From Cryptococcus deneoformans JEC21 (lineage: Eukaryota; Basidiomycota; Tremellomycetes; Tremellales; Cryptococcaceae), in NCBI RefSeq assembly GCF_000091045.1, contig NC_006684.1:1175001-1239000 (forward strand): DNA of 64,000 bases. Direction: 5' to 3'. This document shows, piece by piece, positions 9,902 through 25,000 of this stretch. Below the pieces are notes generated by a model that had not been told where the DNA came from, ran no database searches, and saw only the letters and a list, made by a program, of their open reading frames with translations. How positions within the stretch are numbered: position 1 is the first letter of the stretch; each line of letters opens with the position of its first letter. The position numbers were made by a program, and so were the translations under genes.

Positions 9902-12900
9902 TTACGCCGTAAATATTTGACCCATACCAGAGTCTGCCCCCAAGATAAAGTTCCAAAGCTCATCAGCCTCTGCAGAGTTATTGGCAGGAGCTGCCAACTG
10001 TTGATTGGCGTTGGAAAGGTTGCCATTTTGGAAGGTATGTATGTCGTTCAAAAGCGCCTACAGCGACAGTATTAGAGATGTCATTGTAGAGAGGATTAAT
10101 GTACTCACAACAGGGTAAGGATACTCGACATCAACAACAGGCGGCTGCTGAGAATCTACACCCTGCCTTACTCGCTCCAAGACCGGTAGCAGCCGACGGT
10201 AGAATCTATATGTGAAATAGAGCGGGTGGTCATTATGAGTGCCCAGCATTGTCGAGCACATATTCAATAAGTTATTTAGTATCGCCAAGACGCGATCCAA
10301 CTCTGTCGGAGAGAATAAGCTGCGGGTCTAATACAATAGTCAGCAAACAGTGCCAGGCGAGTCAAATCAGATGTACAAACCTTGTAAAATATGACACCAG
10401 GCATGGATACTCCAGCACTGAACATATCTGACCAGAAAATTAAGTGTCCCTCTGCCGCAAATCGGTTCAACGACTCTGCAATTTTTTCGGACAAGGAGAT
10501 CAACCGGTTTTTTATCATATCGATATGTCCAAATTTTAAGCCTTCGCTCTGATTCCGTAATAGCACGATGTCGGTAACGATGGTTGCCATTTGCGAGTAG
10601 AGAAGTGAAAGGCGCGGCAACGCCTTGTTGAGGTTGTCAATATGTCTTCGCTCGGTGGCAGCCACAGTGTTATCGTAATTTGGATTTTGAACAGTATTGC
10701 TATAAGGTAATTTGTTTTTAGAATCCCTGAATTAGTGCATGTCAGTTGCCAGCATGAAAACGCCTAAATGCTTGACTTACTCGGCACTCCATGCTAGATA
10801 ATAGTCTCCAGGAATGTTCAAGTGAGCATGCTCATTCGCCCATTCATAAATGTCATCAAATCCGCGACCTGGTTGAGGTAATGTTATAGGCTGTTCAAAT
10901 ATTACACTGAAGCCGGTGTCCATGACTGCAAGCGGGCGTAAACGTTTGTGAAGGACATGTGCAACAAAAGCTACTCACTGATGACAGCTGATTGTAAGAG
11001 AAAAAAAAAAAGGAAATGCTTTCAGTTACTTGATCTATGCAGAAAATAAATCGCTCACCAATCCACGTTCTTTCTCTGTCCAAGATGGCTCTGACCTCCT
11101 CCTCATCCTGCGGCAAGGGCCTGTCATGTCTCTTCCAAAGTCTCAATTGGCACGCCGCTCGCACTGCGATCCCCGACTTCATATACGCCGACTCATCATT
11201 CTGTACATTCCAGAAAGACAGAATGATGAGCGCTTGGACGCTAGGAAGATCGACTGTCCCATGCGTTATCATACGGTTGACAATGGTATTTGCGTGATTA
11301 TATAGTGGACGACAGATTTCGGGGTGGAAGAATCGCGAAGATGCGTAAAGCATTGCGGTGAACAGAGAATCGGATAACTTGACTCGTTCGTATGTGTGGT
11401 ATTCAAAGTCTAGGAGAGAGATGATAGGTCCAAGGTGTTGTTTGAATCTGCAAAACGGTTATGTAAGGGTCAAAAACATAGACTACAGTAGACTTACCGA
11501 GAATAGAGCCATCTTGCTTCTTGCTCGTCAACTAGACCCAGCTCCAACGGAGACAGAGATGATAACCTTCCTCCAGCCTTGGTATCTTGTATTGTACCAT
11601 CAACCCCATGTGCTGAACGGATGGAGCTACGGGGCATAGGCTGCTGGATAAGAGGTCCTTTCGCTCCTGTTCGAGTAGGATCGTGGGAGGGAGGAGAAGG
11701 GGAGTGCGTCTGTTCATGATCGAGTTGAGGTTCGATATAGTCTGTTAAGACAGTGCTTGGTTGAGCTTGACGACGTCGATCAGATGAATCGTAAGAGGGT
11801 GTCGAACATTGGCTGTTTCGCGAATTAATAGCGGGAAGAGAGTGGTGTTGTAGTTGAGACTGGGGAGGACCAACGTCCATGGGAGGCAATCGCACCATTT
11901 GATTTGGTGAAGGCACCTGTCGATGAGGTCTGTAGCTAATATCATTGGCATCGGGAGTTGACAAGTTTCCAGGCATGGGAAGGATATTTCTGTCGGACTG
12001 CATTGATGAGGAGTGCATCAAGAGTGGGGGTGGCAGTTGAGTAGAGGAATGCTGGGAATAATGTTGAGGAGTATGGCGATGGTCTGGAGGCGGCATATGT
12101 GATGTGTATGCTGTGGAAGGCGTGGGATACGACGGGAGAGAATGAGAAGGAGGGCGCTGGTAAGGCTGGGGTTGCAAAGCTGGTGGAATTGCCCGCGCAA
12201 AACTGTCCGTGAAGCTGGTTCCATGGGGGATAGCAGAGTTTGGCGTTGTTGATCCCCATGGTTCTACAGAAGACAAACTAATATCAGCGCATGGTGCGAG
12301 CATGAACGACTTGGTATATTCACCAGGCCTCTGCATCCCAGGCATAGGCGCCATGTGATTGCCCGGAGTGTTATCGTAACTAGGCTGGAAAGGCATATAA
12401 TCTTGATTCCTCAACCTGTCGTCTTTTAGAGGAGTTAAAACGGAAGGAAGTGGGTTGGAAAGAGCTTCTGAAAAGTTACTGTTATTTCTCCCTTGATTTC
12501 TCGATCCCTCTACGGGGCCATTCCTGGATTTTGAAGCACCAGATTCTTCTGGCTGCAAGTTATTTGGGTCGTCCGTTTTAGACCTGAAGAGACATAGGTG
12601 AGTACGAACGGGGTCCTGTGGATTTTGCGAAAGGAAAACATACTTTCCACGAGGCTTTCTAATATATTCACAATCAAGACCATATTTTGTGCAGCGGGCG
12701 CAAGTATCTTTGGATGTAAGAGGTCGGTCGCCGTAGGGCAAACAACGAGTCTTAATATATGATATCAGCCAAAACTTCATCTATGATCATAGGCGGTTGA
12801 TATAAGAAGGTCGCTAACCTTGAGAGATCGGCAATTTAAGCATCTATAGGATATAGCGCCTGCACGTCAGTAACCCGATTTTCCCAGCCGAAAGGTCGAA

Positions 12901-12995
12901 AATTCAACGCACGCTTCGCGGGGCCGCTTGATGAGTTCCGTTCTAACGTGCGAGTGTTTGGACGGTGTTCCGTTGTTGGATGGATGGGGGGGCAT
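9902..12995 (-). CDS. Zn2Cys6 fungal transcription factor
   Basis: Ten exons (12995-12913, 12843-12819, 12750-12644, 12583-11498, 11447-11059, 10987-10979, 10925-10781, 10726-10381, 10327-10109, 10057-9902) encode 854 residues. The binuclear zinc cluster has six cysteines at 29, 32, 39, 53, 56 and 63 and is split by introns; the C3-C4 loop of 13 residues is long for the family. A Pro/Ser/Gln-rich stretch follows, then a fungal_trans-like helical region from ~460 (HPEICRPLYNHANTI, LSFWNVQND). A 9-nt exon is needed to keep the frame. A 60-nt in-frame stretch at 12323-12264 also looks like an intron and may be alternatively spliced. Nuclear DNA binding is inferred from family; targets unknown. 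Confidence 0.85.
10979..10987 (-). other. 9-nt microexon in the transcription factor
   Basis: Exon ctgtcatca lies between intron 11058-10988 (GTGAGC donor, CAG acceptor) and intron 10978-10926 (GTGAGT donor, GCAG acceptor). It supplies the end of one codon, two full codons and the start of another, and joins the fungal_trans-region exons in frame. Confidence 0.6.
12264..12323 (-). other. Possible retained in-frame intron
   Basis: Within the large exon of the transcription factor, the minus strand reads GTGAAT, then 60 nt in all, ending CTGTAG, with a GCTGAT branch-like motif. Removal keeps the frame and deletes 20 residues. It is unclear whether it is spliced. Confidence 0.3.
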
Positions 12996-13330
12996 GGTGA
13001 TCAGCTGGATGGACGAGCGGATATGAGTGATTTGAAGAGAACAGCCAGAGAGGAGATAAGAGTACTATCAAATTGTTGCAAGTAAAGGCGGTAACCGTCA
13101 TTGGGAACGCCGCAAGTCGTCCTCGCCGGGCATATTTTGAGCACGCACTTTGCCGAAGACAAAATAAATAAGTATGCACGTGGCCTGTGGGGCAGGCCGA
13201 CGCCAAGCACTTGAAATTGCGTCTGCTTGTTGCTTTATACAGCGCTGCTTTTTCCCGTTGCTGCATCTTGCATGGAAGAGTGAGAAGTAAAGGATGGAAG
13301 AATGGGAGAAAAGTGTATGGGCGGGAGCGG

Positions 13331-13340
13331 TATTTTATAG
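13331..13340 (-). promoter_or_regulatory. TATA-like box for the Zn2Cys6 gene
   Basis: The minus strand reads CTATAAAATA about 336 nt upstream of the chosen ATG. This is a good TATA match and implies a leader of roughly 300 nt. Confidence 0.35.
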
Positions 13341-14386
13341 GATGCACGGACGAGCAGTTACGGAGGCTTTGACTGCCGCCTAGTTCAGTTACTGGCAAGT
13401 ACGCTTAATATACTAAATAATAAAAATGCCTCGGTCTCGCATGTCGATAACGGATGTCGGCTTACTCACTATGCATACATGTCCACCGTTCCTTCCATTA
13501 TCCATTATCCCTGTGCTTCTAGAACAACGCATCTCCGTTAGAACATTTGCATAAGATGCAGACGACTTGGATCTCTCGCAAGCGGGTTGTTCAGATCCAT
13601 GTTCTTCTGCCTTCTCTCAGATTTCTGCTGGTTTTTATCTGATGTACTGTTGTGCCTTTATAGCAGAGAGGATTTAAACTATTGATGGAATGGAATTGAG
13701 GGTTGCTTCACCTTAAGATCCACGACACTTATTCAATGTCTTGCATCTGCGAGTGAAATAATACCGGTGACTACTCGCTTATTCCTTCGTTCTGATCGAT
13801 CAATCGTCAGTCAGAGCAGAAGAAAATGTGGTGTTGATGGGTCGTGGCCTGTGCCACGTGCTGTCCGTAGATGATACACGGCTATCGGCAAGTCTGGTTA
13901 ATCAAGGACAGGGAACGACCTCATGCATCACTCAACTTTGAAGTATTGCCACGTTAATTAATTACCAAGACTCCTTACTTAACCTGTGATCTATCCCCTG
14001 CATACGACCACATCTCTGCAAACAGCTCAAGTGGGGTCTGTACTTGAGGGTTGAATACATGGCTGTCTGTCTCCCGCATCACCGACAAGTCATTCCGGTA
14101 TGTAGCAAGACTGAAAAATAATGACGAAGAGTTTCATAAGCCGAGACCAGAACGATTAACAGAAGATCATCATGCATCATCACTCTGGTAGCAACAAGTA
14201 AGATCTCAAAGCACGATAAACCCAATTTTCCAGTTATATTTCTACCCGAAGCCCCAGCATTTTTCAAGTCTCCTCCTGTCTATAATATAAAATGCGTGGA
14301 CAAATGATCATTGTCCTGAGAAGAAAATGTTTATTTATGCCTTCCCATACAAGAGGGAATAGAGAAATGCTGACGTAAACCACACG

Positions 14387-14418
14387 GATCGCGTCCATGG
14401 GCCGACGTGGACGCGATC
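14387..14418. repeat. Perfect 11-bp inverted repeat, 10-nt spacer
   Basis: The arms gatcgcgtcca (14387-14397) and tggacgcgatc (14408-14418) are exact reverse complements separated by tgggccgacg. The site is about 120 bp upstream of the membrane-protein ATG and could be a dimeric operator-like binding site or form a hairpin in RNA. Confidence 0.6.
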
Positions 14419-14539
14419 GTCCGAGAATATTAGTTGACATCGATTACTGATTTTTTTATAGCCACCAATTCCTTTGTCATGAACTTAATAATCTTCAGTC
14501 CGCCCTTCTTCCTTTCTATAATCTTCCCATTCGCACCCC

Positions 14540-16520
14540 ATGGAATCTCTTTTACGGCCATTCCCAACCCCTTTGACGGGTAAACAGTGGTTTTATCTGC
14601 TTTTTCTACAAGGCGTTGGAGCAGGAGTAAGTCATTTCTCCACTTCCGAAACTATATAATGTGAACGTGACGCTTATCATGTTACGTCTCCGCAGATTAT
14701 AGATGGAGGAGCGAATTTTGGCATCGCCTATGCTAGTATGCTTCTCTCGTAAATTTCCTCGGAATAATGCTGATAGAGACGCAGTGTATCACAACCAAAA
14801 AGAAATCAAGGTTCGTCCACAAGCCCCAGCCGGCTTTCCGTTGTTTCCCATGGTCCCACTTGCTAATCAGTCATCTCCTATATAGATGTGGGTACTGGCC
14901 AAGAACACTATTGCAGGTGACCTTGGCGTGACGCCCATCATCCAATGTCTAGCTTCCATGCTTATCACATCCACCCTCGTCCACACTGATCTGCATCATC
15001 ATGCGGTCGCTCCGCTACCTTACGTGTGGCCCCACGTCGAACACCTTCCGGATCCACGGATATTACTAGACAAGATTTTTGGGAGGAGGGGTGGCGCCCG
15101 GGAGGAAACTGAGGATGAAAAAGGCGATATAAACTATCCATCCTCAAGATCGGGCATAGAAGGGCATAAGGGATGGTTATACTATCCTCACATGCTTGTG
15201 CGGTTCACATTTGAAGGAACCGAAGCCAATATCCTTTTTTCGCCATTCAAGGCCAAACTCTTCCTTTTCAAGGCAGTTATAACAGCCGCTCAAGGCGCTC
15301 TACTCGGTATCTTCTGTGGTCTGCCTTTATGGTGTCTGTTTATTGTCGTTTTAGGCCCGATTTACAAGCACGACAATATGGCTGAGACGGGATGGAAATG
15401 GGCTCCGATGGTTATCAAGTGCGTCTACGGTGCTGTCCTCGGTTGGATCACCAACCCTATCATTGCCGGTTTGGCTTTGGGAAGCCAAGCAACGAGGCAT
15501 CTGCTAGTCATTGAACATGATGAAGAGTCCGTCGCAGAAAACGCTAGTCAGATTGTCGATGTTGATGGCGTACCTACAATCGTCGAGGAGGATGAACTCA
15601 CTGCGCCACAATTTCCACCTTCCCCCCACGCGTCCCCCTCTCACTCTCCTCGGCTTTCCCCCCATCCATCTCCCATGTCCGGTTCTCTTCACCTTCCCAC
15701 CCCAAACATCAACCGTCCACGTACCCGATCACGCGCATCATCCAACCTTTCCAGGCCTCCACTCACTGCCAATTGCTCCGACATGCCCATTATTCCTTCA
15801 CGTTCACTCCATGCACCTCAATATTCTGATGGCGAAGCGCTTGCCGTACCTAAATCGGCGCCGTTGGTCCAGGCTGGAAGGGTGAGAAGTTCCAGTCAAG
15901 TTACTGCGGGAGGTGCGGGTGCGGGTGCGGGCACACCTTCGCGGACCGCCCTCCCTGTGCTCGGTACACCACTTACAGGACCTCGCGAGACACTCGCTCC
16001 TCCATCACCCTTACCTTACCACACGGTCATGACGCCCTTTGGCCCACGACGCCGAGGATTGACGGTATCCACCGCATATACGGCATCATCATCTGTCAAC
16101 GGTAATAATATTGGCGGCGGTACTGCAGCCACTAGTACGGGGGGCGCACCAGGGACGGGGGGGAGTGCGTGGTCGTACGCGTTGGGCGGGATGGGTGGTC
16201 GAAACCAACGAAGACCAAGGGCTATCAGTTCGCTCAGTGGGAAGGGCGGCGGCAGCGGGAAGGAGAAGATTCCGGGCGAGTTGTGGAGTAAGAGTGCGGT
16301 ACCGATGGGAACGTCTAGTAGGACGCCTGCGGTGACGACGACGGCCACTGGGGAGGAAGAGGAAGTGTTGGCGGCGGAACATGCGGATAGGTCAGGTGAA
16401 CTGCGGGAAGGGAAGAAGACGCCCGTGTGGGATGTGTTTGGAGTTGTACAAAAAGCCGAGAGAGAGGCCCACGCAGGGAACAAGTCTAGCGAGAAGAAGG
16501 AAGGGGAAGCGCAATCATAA
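14540..16520 (+). CDS. Fungal multi-pass membrane protein, unknown function
   Basis: Four exons (14540-14626, 14696-14735, 14785-14810, 14886-16520) encode 595 residues; exons two and three are only 40 and 26 nt. The N-terminal third has hydrophobic segments around 15-45, 60-85, 180-205 and 225-250, including the Gly-rich GVGAGIIDGGANFGIAYA. The rest is a long Ser/Pro/Gly-rich, probably cytosolic tail. The N-terminal pattern resembles an uncharacterised fungal membrane family (possibly DUF2456), but I cannot confirm that without a profile search. The frame is continuous from ATG to TAA and all introns are canonical. Confidence 0.75.
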
Positions 16521-16754
16521 TACAGTCATAGAGATTATAATTCTAAATATCCATAGTTTTTATCCTACCTTTATAATCAAGTAAAGTCATCTGTGTTCCA
16601 TGTTGCAAATACCACATGCACATGTTGTTGTATCTAATCATGATTATCCCATAACGCTGCATACGACCCACGTGAACAACGGGTTTTCTTTTTTGATCTT
16701 CTATCTCATGAAACAAATAATTACTTCATTACATGAACCATACAACTCCCTCTT

Positions 16755-18730
<1,976 letters not shown>

Positions 18731-19069
18731 TGTTGTAGTAGTACGAGAAGTTGGGAGAGAAGAAGAGTTGGAATAGAAGACGGAAGAAAAGACAGCGTAA
18801 ATAAGTAACGGATGACGGAACGCCCAGAGCCGTGGCATCGCTGTCCGGCCCGTTCTCCGGTGTGGCGGTCATAAACGGCAATCGGTGTTGTGTGGTGTCC
18901 CGATCTCCCACGTGGCCGCCATGTGGGATGCACGTGGATATCAGGTGGCCAGCGCAAAGATTGAACCACAACTGCTCACCACAATATTCACCATAATTAC
19001 TGACCATAACAACTTACCTTCAATACTAATCTGCAGCCGCACTGGCACAACGTGGGCACAACCCTCTCC
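18731..19069. promoter_or_regulatory. Shared promoter of PGI1 and NUP85
   Basis: This 339-bp segment separates the two ATGs of a divergent pair. It is GC-rich next to the isomerase gene. No specific element is assigned. Confidence 0.5.
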
Positions 19070-21825
19070 ATGTTCTCCTCCTCCCAGCCAACACAATCCT
19101 TGTCGAGACATTCGCAGCCGTCCGCAAACAACGACATCTCTATGGACGCCGAAAGGCAAGGCCAGACGCCTGTACAGACTCTTTACCTGAAACCAGAAGC
19201 CTATCCTCGAGGCGGCAAGGAAAAGTGGAAGGCCACAGGACGTACAATCAGCGCTGCAGCCGGACCAGTTGGCGGTGAATTAGCAGTATGGGTCACTAAA
19301 AGGGTAAGGTCACTTGCACCATTCACCGAGCTAATCCTGCTATAGCCTTCAGACGACCCAAATAAGCCTGCAAAGCTCACCAATGCCGACCCAACAGTCT
19401 CAGACGAAGCCATCATCTTTGCGTCTATCAACTCTTTACCACAGCCTCTAATCCAACTATATACCGAGTCACATCTGTTGTTCACCTCACTTCAACAAAT
19501 CGTCGCCGATTCCGGTCGACGGCGGCTGTCGTCTGTCGGGTTCGGTGTCAATGGAGGTGCAGAGTCATGGGATACAAAAGGGAACTTTGGAGTGGAGGGA
19601 TTGTTGGGTCCGCCTGATGCAGAGACGGTCATCAATATGAGGAGGCTGGCTGATTTCTATGTCGACCAATTGGGAGACCTCAAGGCATTGCCTGATATTG
19701 ATGTAAGTTCTCTACCGCTGTATTCATATGGACATAGCTTACAATGAATTAGGCCGGGCTGAGAGATCGGTTTATCGATGCTTACAACATTTTCAACATT
19801 GCCGAAATCCTCTATCTTCCCATAGACGGCAAGGGCGAAGGTCTTGTGGGTGAAGAACTCCTCGACTGGGTCAACGAAATCGACGTCGCACCTGACAACC
19901 AACTCGGTAACGAAATCATGTCCACCTTGCATTCATGGGACCATCCTTCGTTTTGGCCGTATATCTCCCGCTCTATCCTCCGTGGCTTCCACCTCCCCGC
20001 TGCTTCTTTCCTCCGATCACTTTCTTCCCACCCCTACGCGCCCATCTCCAAGCTCGCCGTGTTGTTGGCTCAACATCTCACCATCCTTCCTCGGTCATCG
20101 GAGACTAAATGGAGAATCGATATGGATTTCCTACAAGCACATAAACAGTGGCTCGCCAAGTTCAAGTCTGAACTTGCGACTCAATTAGGCGGAAAAGGGG
20201 AGGGCAAATGGTTTGAAGGTGAATGGGTTAATTGGGAGGGAGATTTCAGATGTGTGGTAGAGCTGATGGAGGGAAAGATGGAGAGGGTCTTGGAAGAAGC
20301 AGGTGATTGGAGAGAAGCCTTGGGTGCTTGGGGTATCCTTGTTGATGTTGACATGCGAAGGGACCACTTGCCGTAAGTTTTTTATTTTTTTCTTTTTACC
20401 TCTTATTATACCGTTCATGGTTGTTTATCGAAACCCCCTAGCGAGGTCATGTCTATCATTACAGAGAGGATTCCTGTGGACAAATCCCTCCCTGACCACG
20501 TCGTTCAATCCGCCCTTTGCTCCGCAGATATCATCAAAGCTCTCATGAGCTGCTACTCTCTCGATACATGGCTCTCCGCCCATCTCGCTGATCTGTTAGA
20601 TAAACTGTCGCTCATCCCGGACGACGAAGAGCACTTTGAAATTTCCTTGCGAGACTTCTTTTTGCTAGAGTATGCGCAAGTGTTGCAAGATAATCCGAAT
20701 TACAAGGCGTTCTGGAGGGTGATTTGTGATTACTTGGGATATGCAGGTGAAGAAGGAAGGGGAAGGTTGAAGGAGCATTTGAAAAGGTTGGATATTCCTC
20801 TTGACAGGGATGTAAAAGGAAAATCCAAGGAATCGCCTGACTCCACCAATGACGAACAACAAGGTCTCGACGCTTCAATGGACATTGAGAACCCAACCGA
20901 GTCCCAAGGGGAAGCGATCAAACTCCTCGATGAAGTCCGTTCCGCCTGTGTCGATTTCCGTCTCGATGACGTATGGCAAGAAATCAGTCAAGTGCTGGCT
21001 ACGCGGCTGATTAGCGCCGGGCAATATGGTATGGCGGCGACGTTGGCTTTGATGGCTAGGGATGGATTCGCATTGTCCAAGATCGCGGACAAGGTCTTGG
21101 AGTCTTTCATCACCCATGGTGAGTAATAAAAGTTTGATGCTTGAAAGCAGACATAAGTGCTGATAGTGAACCAGGTCAAGACGAGTACCTGGCCCTTGTT
21201 GATACCCTCCCTCCTACACTACTCGCCGAAGCACCCACCGCCCTCTTACATCTCCAACAATCCACTTCCAACCCCACCGAATTTCCTTCTCATTCTGCTG
21301 TGAGCGTGTTTGCATCGAGAATCACATTTCTATCCGAATTCAGAGATTACCTCTTGTTTTTGAGCCAGGATGCGAGAGATCGAGCTGCGGAGAAGGTGAT
21401 CAGTCTTTTGACAAGTGGGATTGCACCCGTGGGTTTCTGGGCGGTTTTGTTGGTGGAAAGTATTGCGTTGCTGGAAGGTACGTTTTTTCATTCATGTGCT
21501 GATTGGAAGAGCAAAGAATTGATATTGATGATGTGTAGATTCTGAGATATTATTCTCTTCCAACGAAACGTTTGAGCTCCTGCGCGTACTTGAAGAAGTA
21601 TACGCAAATGCCGCTTTTGCAGAGGAAGAGTACCTCGGTCAACTCGTTCAGTACCTCCAGCGGACGCTCAATACACCGGCAGCAGAGGAAGAAGGGCACA
21701 TTATTAAGAAGAACGAGAAAAAGGTAACGGTGAAGGATGCGAAAAGAAGGATGGAAGAAGTGAGATTGGCGATAAGTAGAAATTTGGCGAGAGCGATGGT
21801 CGCCGGATTCGACAGTCCCTTTTAG
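19070..21825 (+). CDS. NUP85: Nuclear pore protein Nup85
   Basis: Six exons (19070-19303, 19346-19702, 19753-20372, 20442-21118, 21175-21477, 21539-21825) encode 825 residues. Nup85 is an alpha-helical scaffold component of the Y-shaped Nup107-160/Nup84 complex. The Nup85 family pattern is seen in the C-terminal half: FFLLEYAQVLQ, then the ICDYLGYAGEEGRGRLKEHL segment with a following IPL. The length fits fungal Nup85. The first ATG in the frame is at 19070. Introns have GTAAG or GTGAG donors and an ATTAG/CTAG-type acceptor, all in phase. Confidence 0.88.
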
Positions 21826-22025
21826 GGGGTTCTAGGCAAACTGTGTAAAAATCATTTTGTCTATGCATACACCGTTTGAAATGGAAATAAAGACTACTGT
21901 ACAAATACCATTAATTGCTCTCATAATATTTCGTGAACCACATGAATAATTATCATAAAAGATTCTTTATCCTTCACACATACTTTCGCGCGCCCAGGCG
22001 CTCAGTCCAAATTCAAACAAACGTT

Positions 22026-25000
22026 TCAAAAAGCAACCTGACTAGCTTGTGCACTCCTGGGCTGATTTGCTTTTCCCACAGCGCCCCCATTCACATACGG
22101 CACCGGCATCTGTATACTTGGCAATGCCATTTGCGCAGACCCATTCGCAGATCGATTCCTACCAAAGGGAGCATGACCAAGTCTACTGGGCAAATGTAGA
22201 TCCCTCAAGCCACTGGCATTTGTGGTCACACCAGTCGAGGAAGAAATGTGATGGAAATGCTCGAAAGACGTGGTGGATGAGGAAGGAGTGTAAAGCGGAG
22301 TCGATACGTGGGATGGACCGGCTGAGGAAGGGGGCTGAAGGTGAGATAGATCGTCGGTGCTTGATTCGGGTCCGTGGTGGCTAGAGCTATAACCTGTGCC
22401 TATTCCTGTAGCGGAGCCCACGCGCGAGATTGGCATCACGGACCTCCCCGAAGACACGGGTGCTGTCGGCGCTGGAGTCCCTTGTCCAGGCCGCAATGAG
22501 CTAACTTGGATTAAGATTGCACATTCTCTCGTCGCCTGCGTCAACTTGCCCACCGCCTGTCGGACACTTATTGGGAACGGATGTGTCCCCGACATAGCTT
22601 TGACAAGCTCAGACACCTTGACGACAATCTTTATGAAGGATTGGGCATCGTCTGGAAGCGTAGTATGGCTATAAGCAAGGGGGTCCGCACGAAGACGTAG
22701 GAGAGATTCGCGCAAAGCGGCAGTAATTTGTTCGGCGACAGATAGGTTATGTACGAGTTCAGCATGGTATTTAGGCGAGATGGTGGATGGACGACGACTG
22801 TGGGCACCAAGAGGCGTAAAGAACGGTAGAGCCATACGGGCCGAATCGAGATGACCCTGGCTCTGACTTGACACGCTGCTGACTGAAGAGTTGTTCCTAT
22901 GTGTCGACCTGCTGATTTGAGGTGACAACGCTCCAATTTCTTCAGACAACTTGAGCCAACATGCAAACGCCGCTTCTGTGGCCGTCTCGATCACATCCAA
23001 CAAATCTTCGTCAAAGAGAGTTGCAGCCGCCGATGCTGGTGCGCGGACATCGACCGACAGCTGCCGAGAAGGGTGATGAGGCAAGCTAGGAGGGAGACAA
23101 AGGGCATGACTGGAGCCAGAAGATGAAGTCGGTCTATGACGTTGTTGAGAAGTCCGACCAGACACAGACTGCGGCGACACAGGGCCCAACATGTGCCTCA
23201 TACTGCTGTACTCTTCCTCATCCTCTTCATCTTCCTCGTCGGGCGTCGGTAAATGAATCGTCCCCGATTCCCCTCTCCTATGTCCCTCGTCTTCCCTAAC
23301 ACCAATAGACATGCCTTTTGCCAAAGGCGAGCCCATCATCATACCTCTTTCCACATCTAAACTGCTATACGATCCCGCGTGTCTCCTTTCTGTTCCAACA
23401 CCATGACCTCGCACGCCTGCCCGCCTCTCCGCATGAGCCGTAGGTGAACCATCAATTTCGGCTTGTTGTTGTTGTTGTTGACGCTCCAGGTTGAGGGGAG
23501 ACGATTCCAGAGTTGACGATTGAGGTGAATGGGATTCCCGTCTTTCAATGATGGGTGAAATGGGGGTACGTCCAGTGAATGACCCGCTTGGCACAATCTT
23601 CTGTCCGCCCATTCCGCCTACCACACCAGGCGCATCAATGAGCAATAACATCTTTACCTCGGGTAACAGCCCCGTCATGGCCTTCCACGAGCTCGCCACC
23701 TCTGCCATAGCCCCATAGACATGCACCATCAACGTTCGAGTATATCTCACGTCATTCCCTCGCATAGCGGGAACCTGCATCTTGAGCACAGCCGCCACTT
23801 TACCAAAGACGGCAACGCTTTCTTTCGTAGCGTCAAAGAGGTTTTGTATAGCTTGCGTTGGGGGAGTACCCCGGCGGGACATGGAGTCGAATCGATCGAG
23901 TGCATTGATTAGCTTGTTTATGTACATCCCAGCAGGTTCCATCACCCGTCCAAACACGCTTGAAACCCGTTCGTTGACAGCAAAAACGAGATATTGCCTC
24001 AGCGAACTGTGCAGTTGTGAAAGCGCAAACAGTATACCTCGGATGGAGTCGATGAACTTGAGAAGGAAAGGCGGGATAGCTTTAGATATGGAGGACGCCG
24101 GCAGGGTAGAAAGACGGCGAAAATAAGAGTTGCGAGATTCGTCGAGGATACTGTCATGAGAAACGTTCCGATCTGCCATGTCGTGGCTCGTCATTTCTCC
24201 CATTTTGCGAGGCAGCAAATCCACAGATGTCTTCCGTCCCATCACCCTACTAGCTCGTTTCGGTCGTAAAGCACTAGCCAAACGTGGAGGTGATCGTACC
24301 CCAATTTCCCGTGGATCGATATCTGGCGCCGCCACCATGGTGACCACTTCTTCGTCTGCATCGCCTCTGCGTTCGCGGATAATCTTTGCGTGGCTTTGAC
24401 GCAAGTCTGGTAATGATTTCTTTGCTGTCAACTGCCCAGAGTTGCGTTGTGCAGGAGTATAGCTCGCGCCGCGAGTATGTCCCTGGACGGGTTGGGAAGC
24501 GAGATGAGGAAAGTTGGTAGAGGGATTACGCGAGTGCGAGTGGAAGGACGCATCTGTGGATGCAGAGGGAGGGGAGGTGAAGGAAGAAACGGATGCGTCG
24601 CGACTGTGGTTTGCAGGAGAGAAATGACTGGGAGAGGACGAGCGTAACAGAGAGTCTTCAGAAAAAGTTGTCGAGATGTTTCGCTGGGCGAACACTAAAT
24701 CAGGGGTATCTCCGTAAAGTGGCTGTGTGCGACGGATGGTTGCTTGAGAAGAAGGAGCGACCGTGGAAGAGCTTTCTGATACTTCAGGCCATTCTGTCGC
24801 TCCGGGATTTTCAATGGACGTTGCGCTCGACGGTTCCTCCCTGCAGTTATGTTTAGTATGCTAACCTGCTTCGAAAATTGATTTTCAACTCACTCTGAAG
24901 CCAGGTACGCTTCCTCTTCGCCTCTGCGAGGCGCGTTCTCGGAACCAGGTGTTTGCTGGGCCATCCAGACCTTCATACTCTCAATCCAAGGCCGCAGATC

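Larger units (their letters stand above)
12996..14539. other. 1.5 kb intergenic region
   Basis: Long by the standard of this window. The side next to the Zn2Cys6 gene has a TATA-like box and upstream ATGs on the minus strand, suggesting a long leader with uORFs. A 151-codon open frame on the minus strand (13398-12943) overlaps this leader but has no family resemblance. The side next to the membrane-protein gene carries a perfect inverted repeat. I see no tRNA or protein gene. Confidence 0.4.

Noticed and set aside
12943..13398. 151-codon minus-strand frame
   Set aside because: Overlaps the start and leader of the Zn2Cys6 gene in another frame; the zinc-finger frame is clearly the coding one.
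23461..23480. Trinucleotide repeat ttg
   Set aside because: Simple poly-Gln coding repeat within a Sog2 linker; short and common in fungal proteins.
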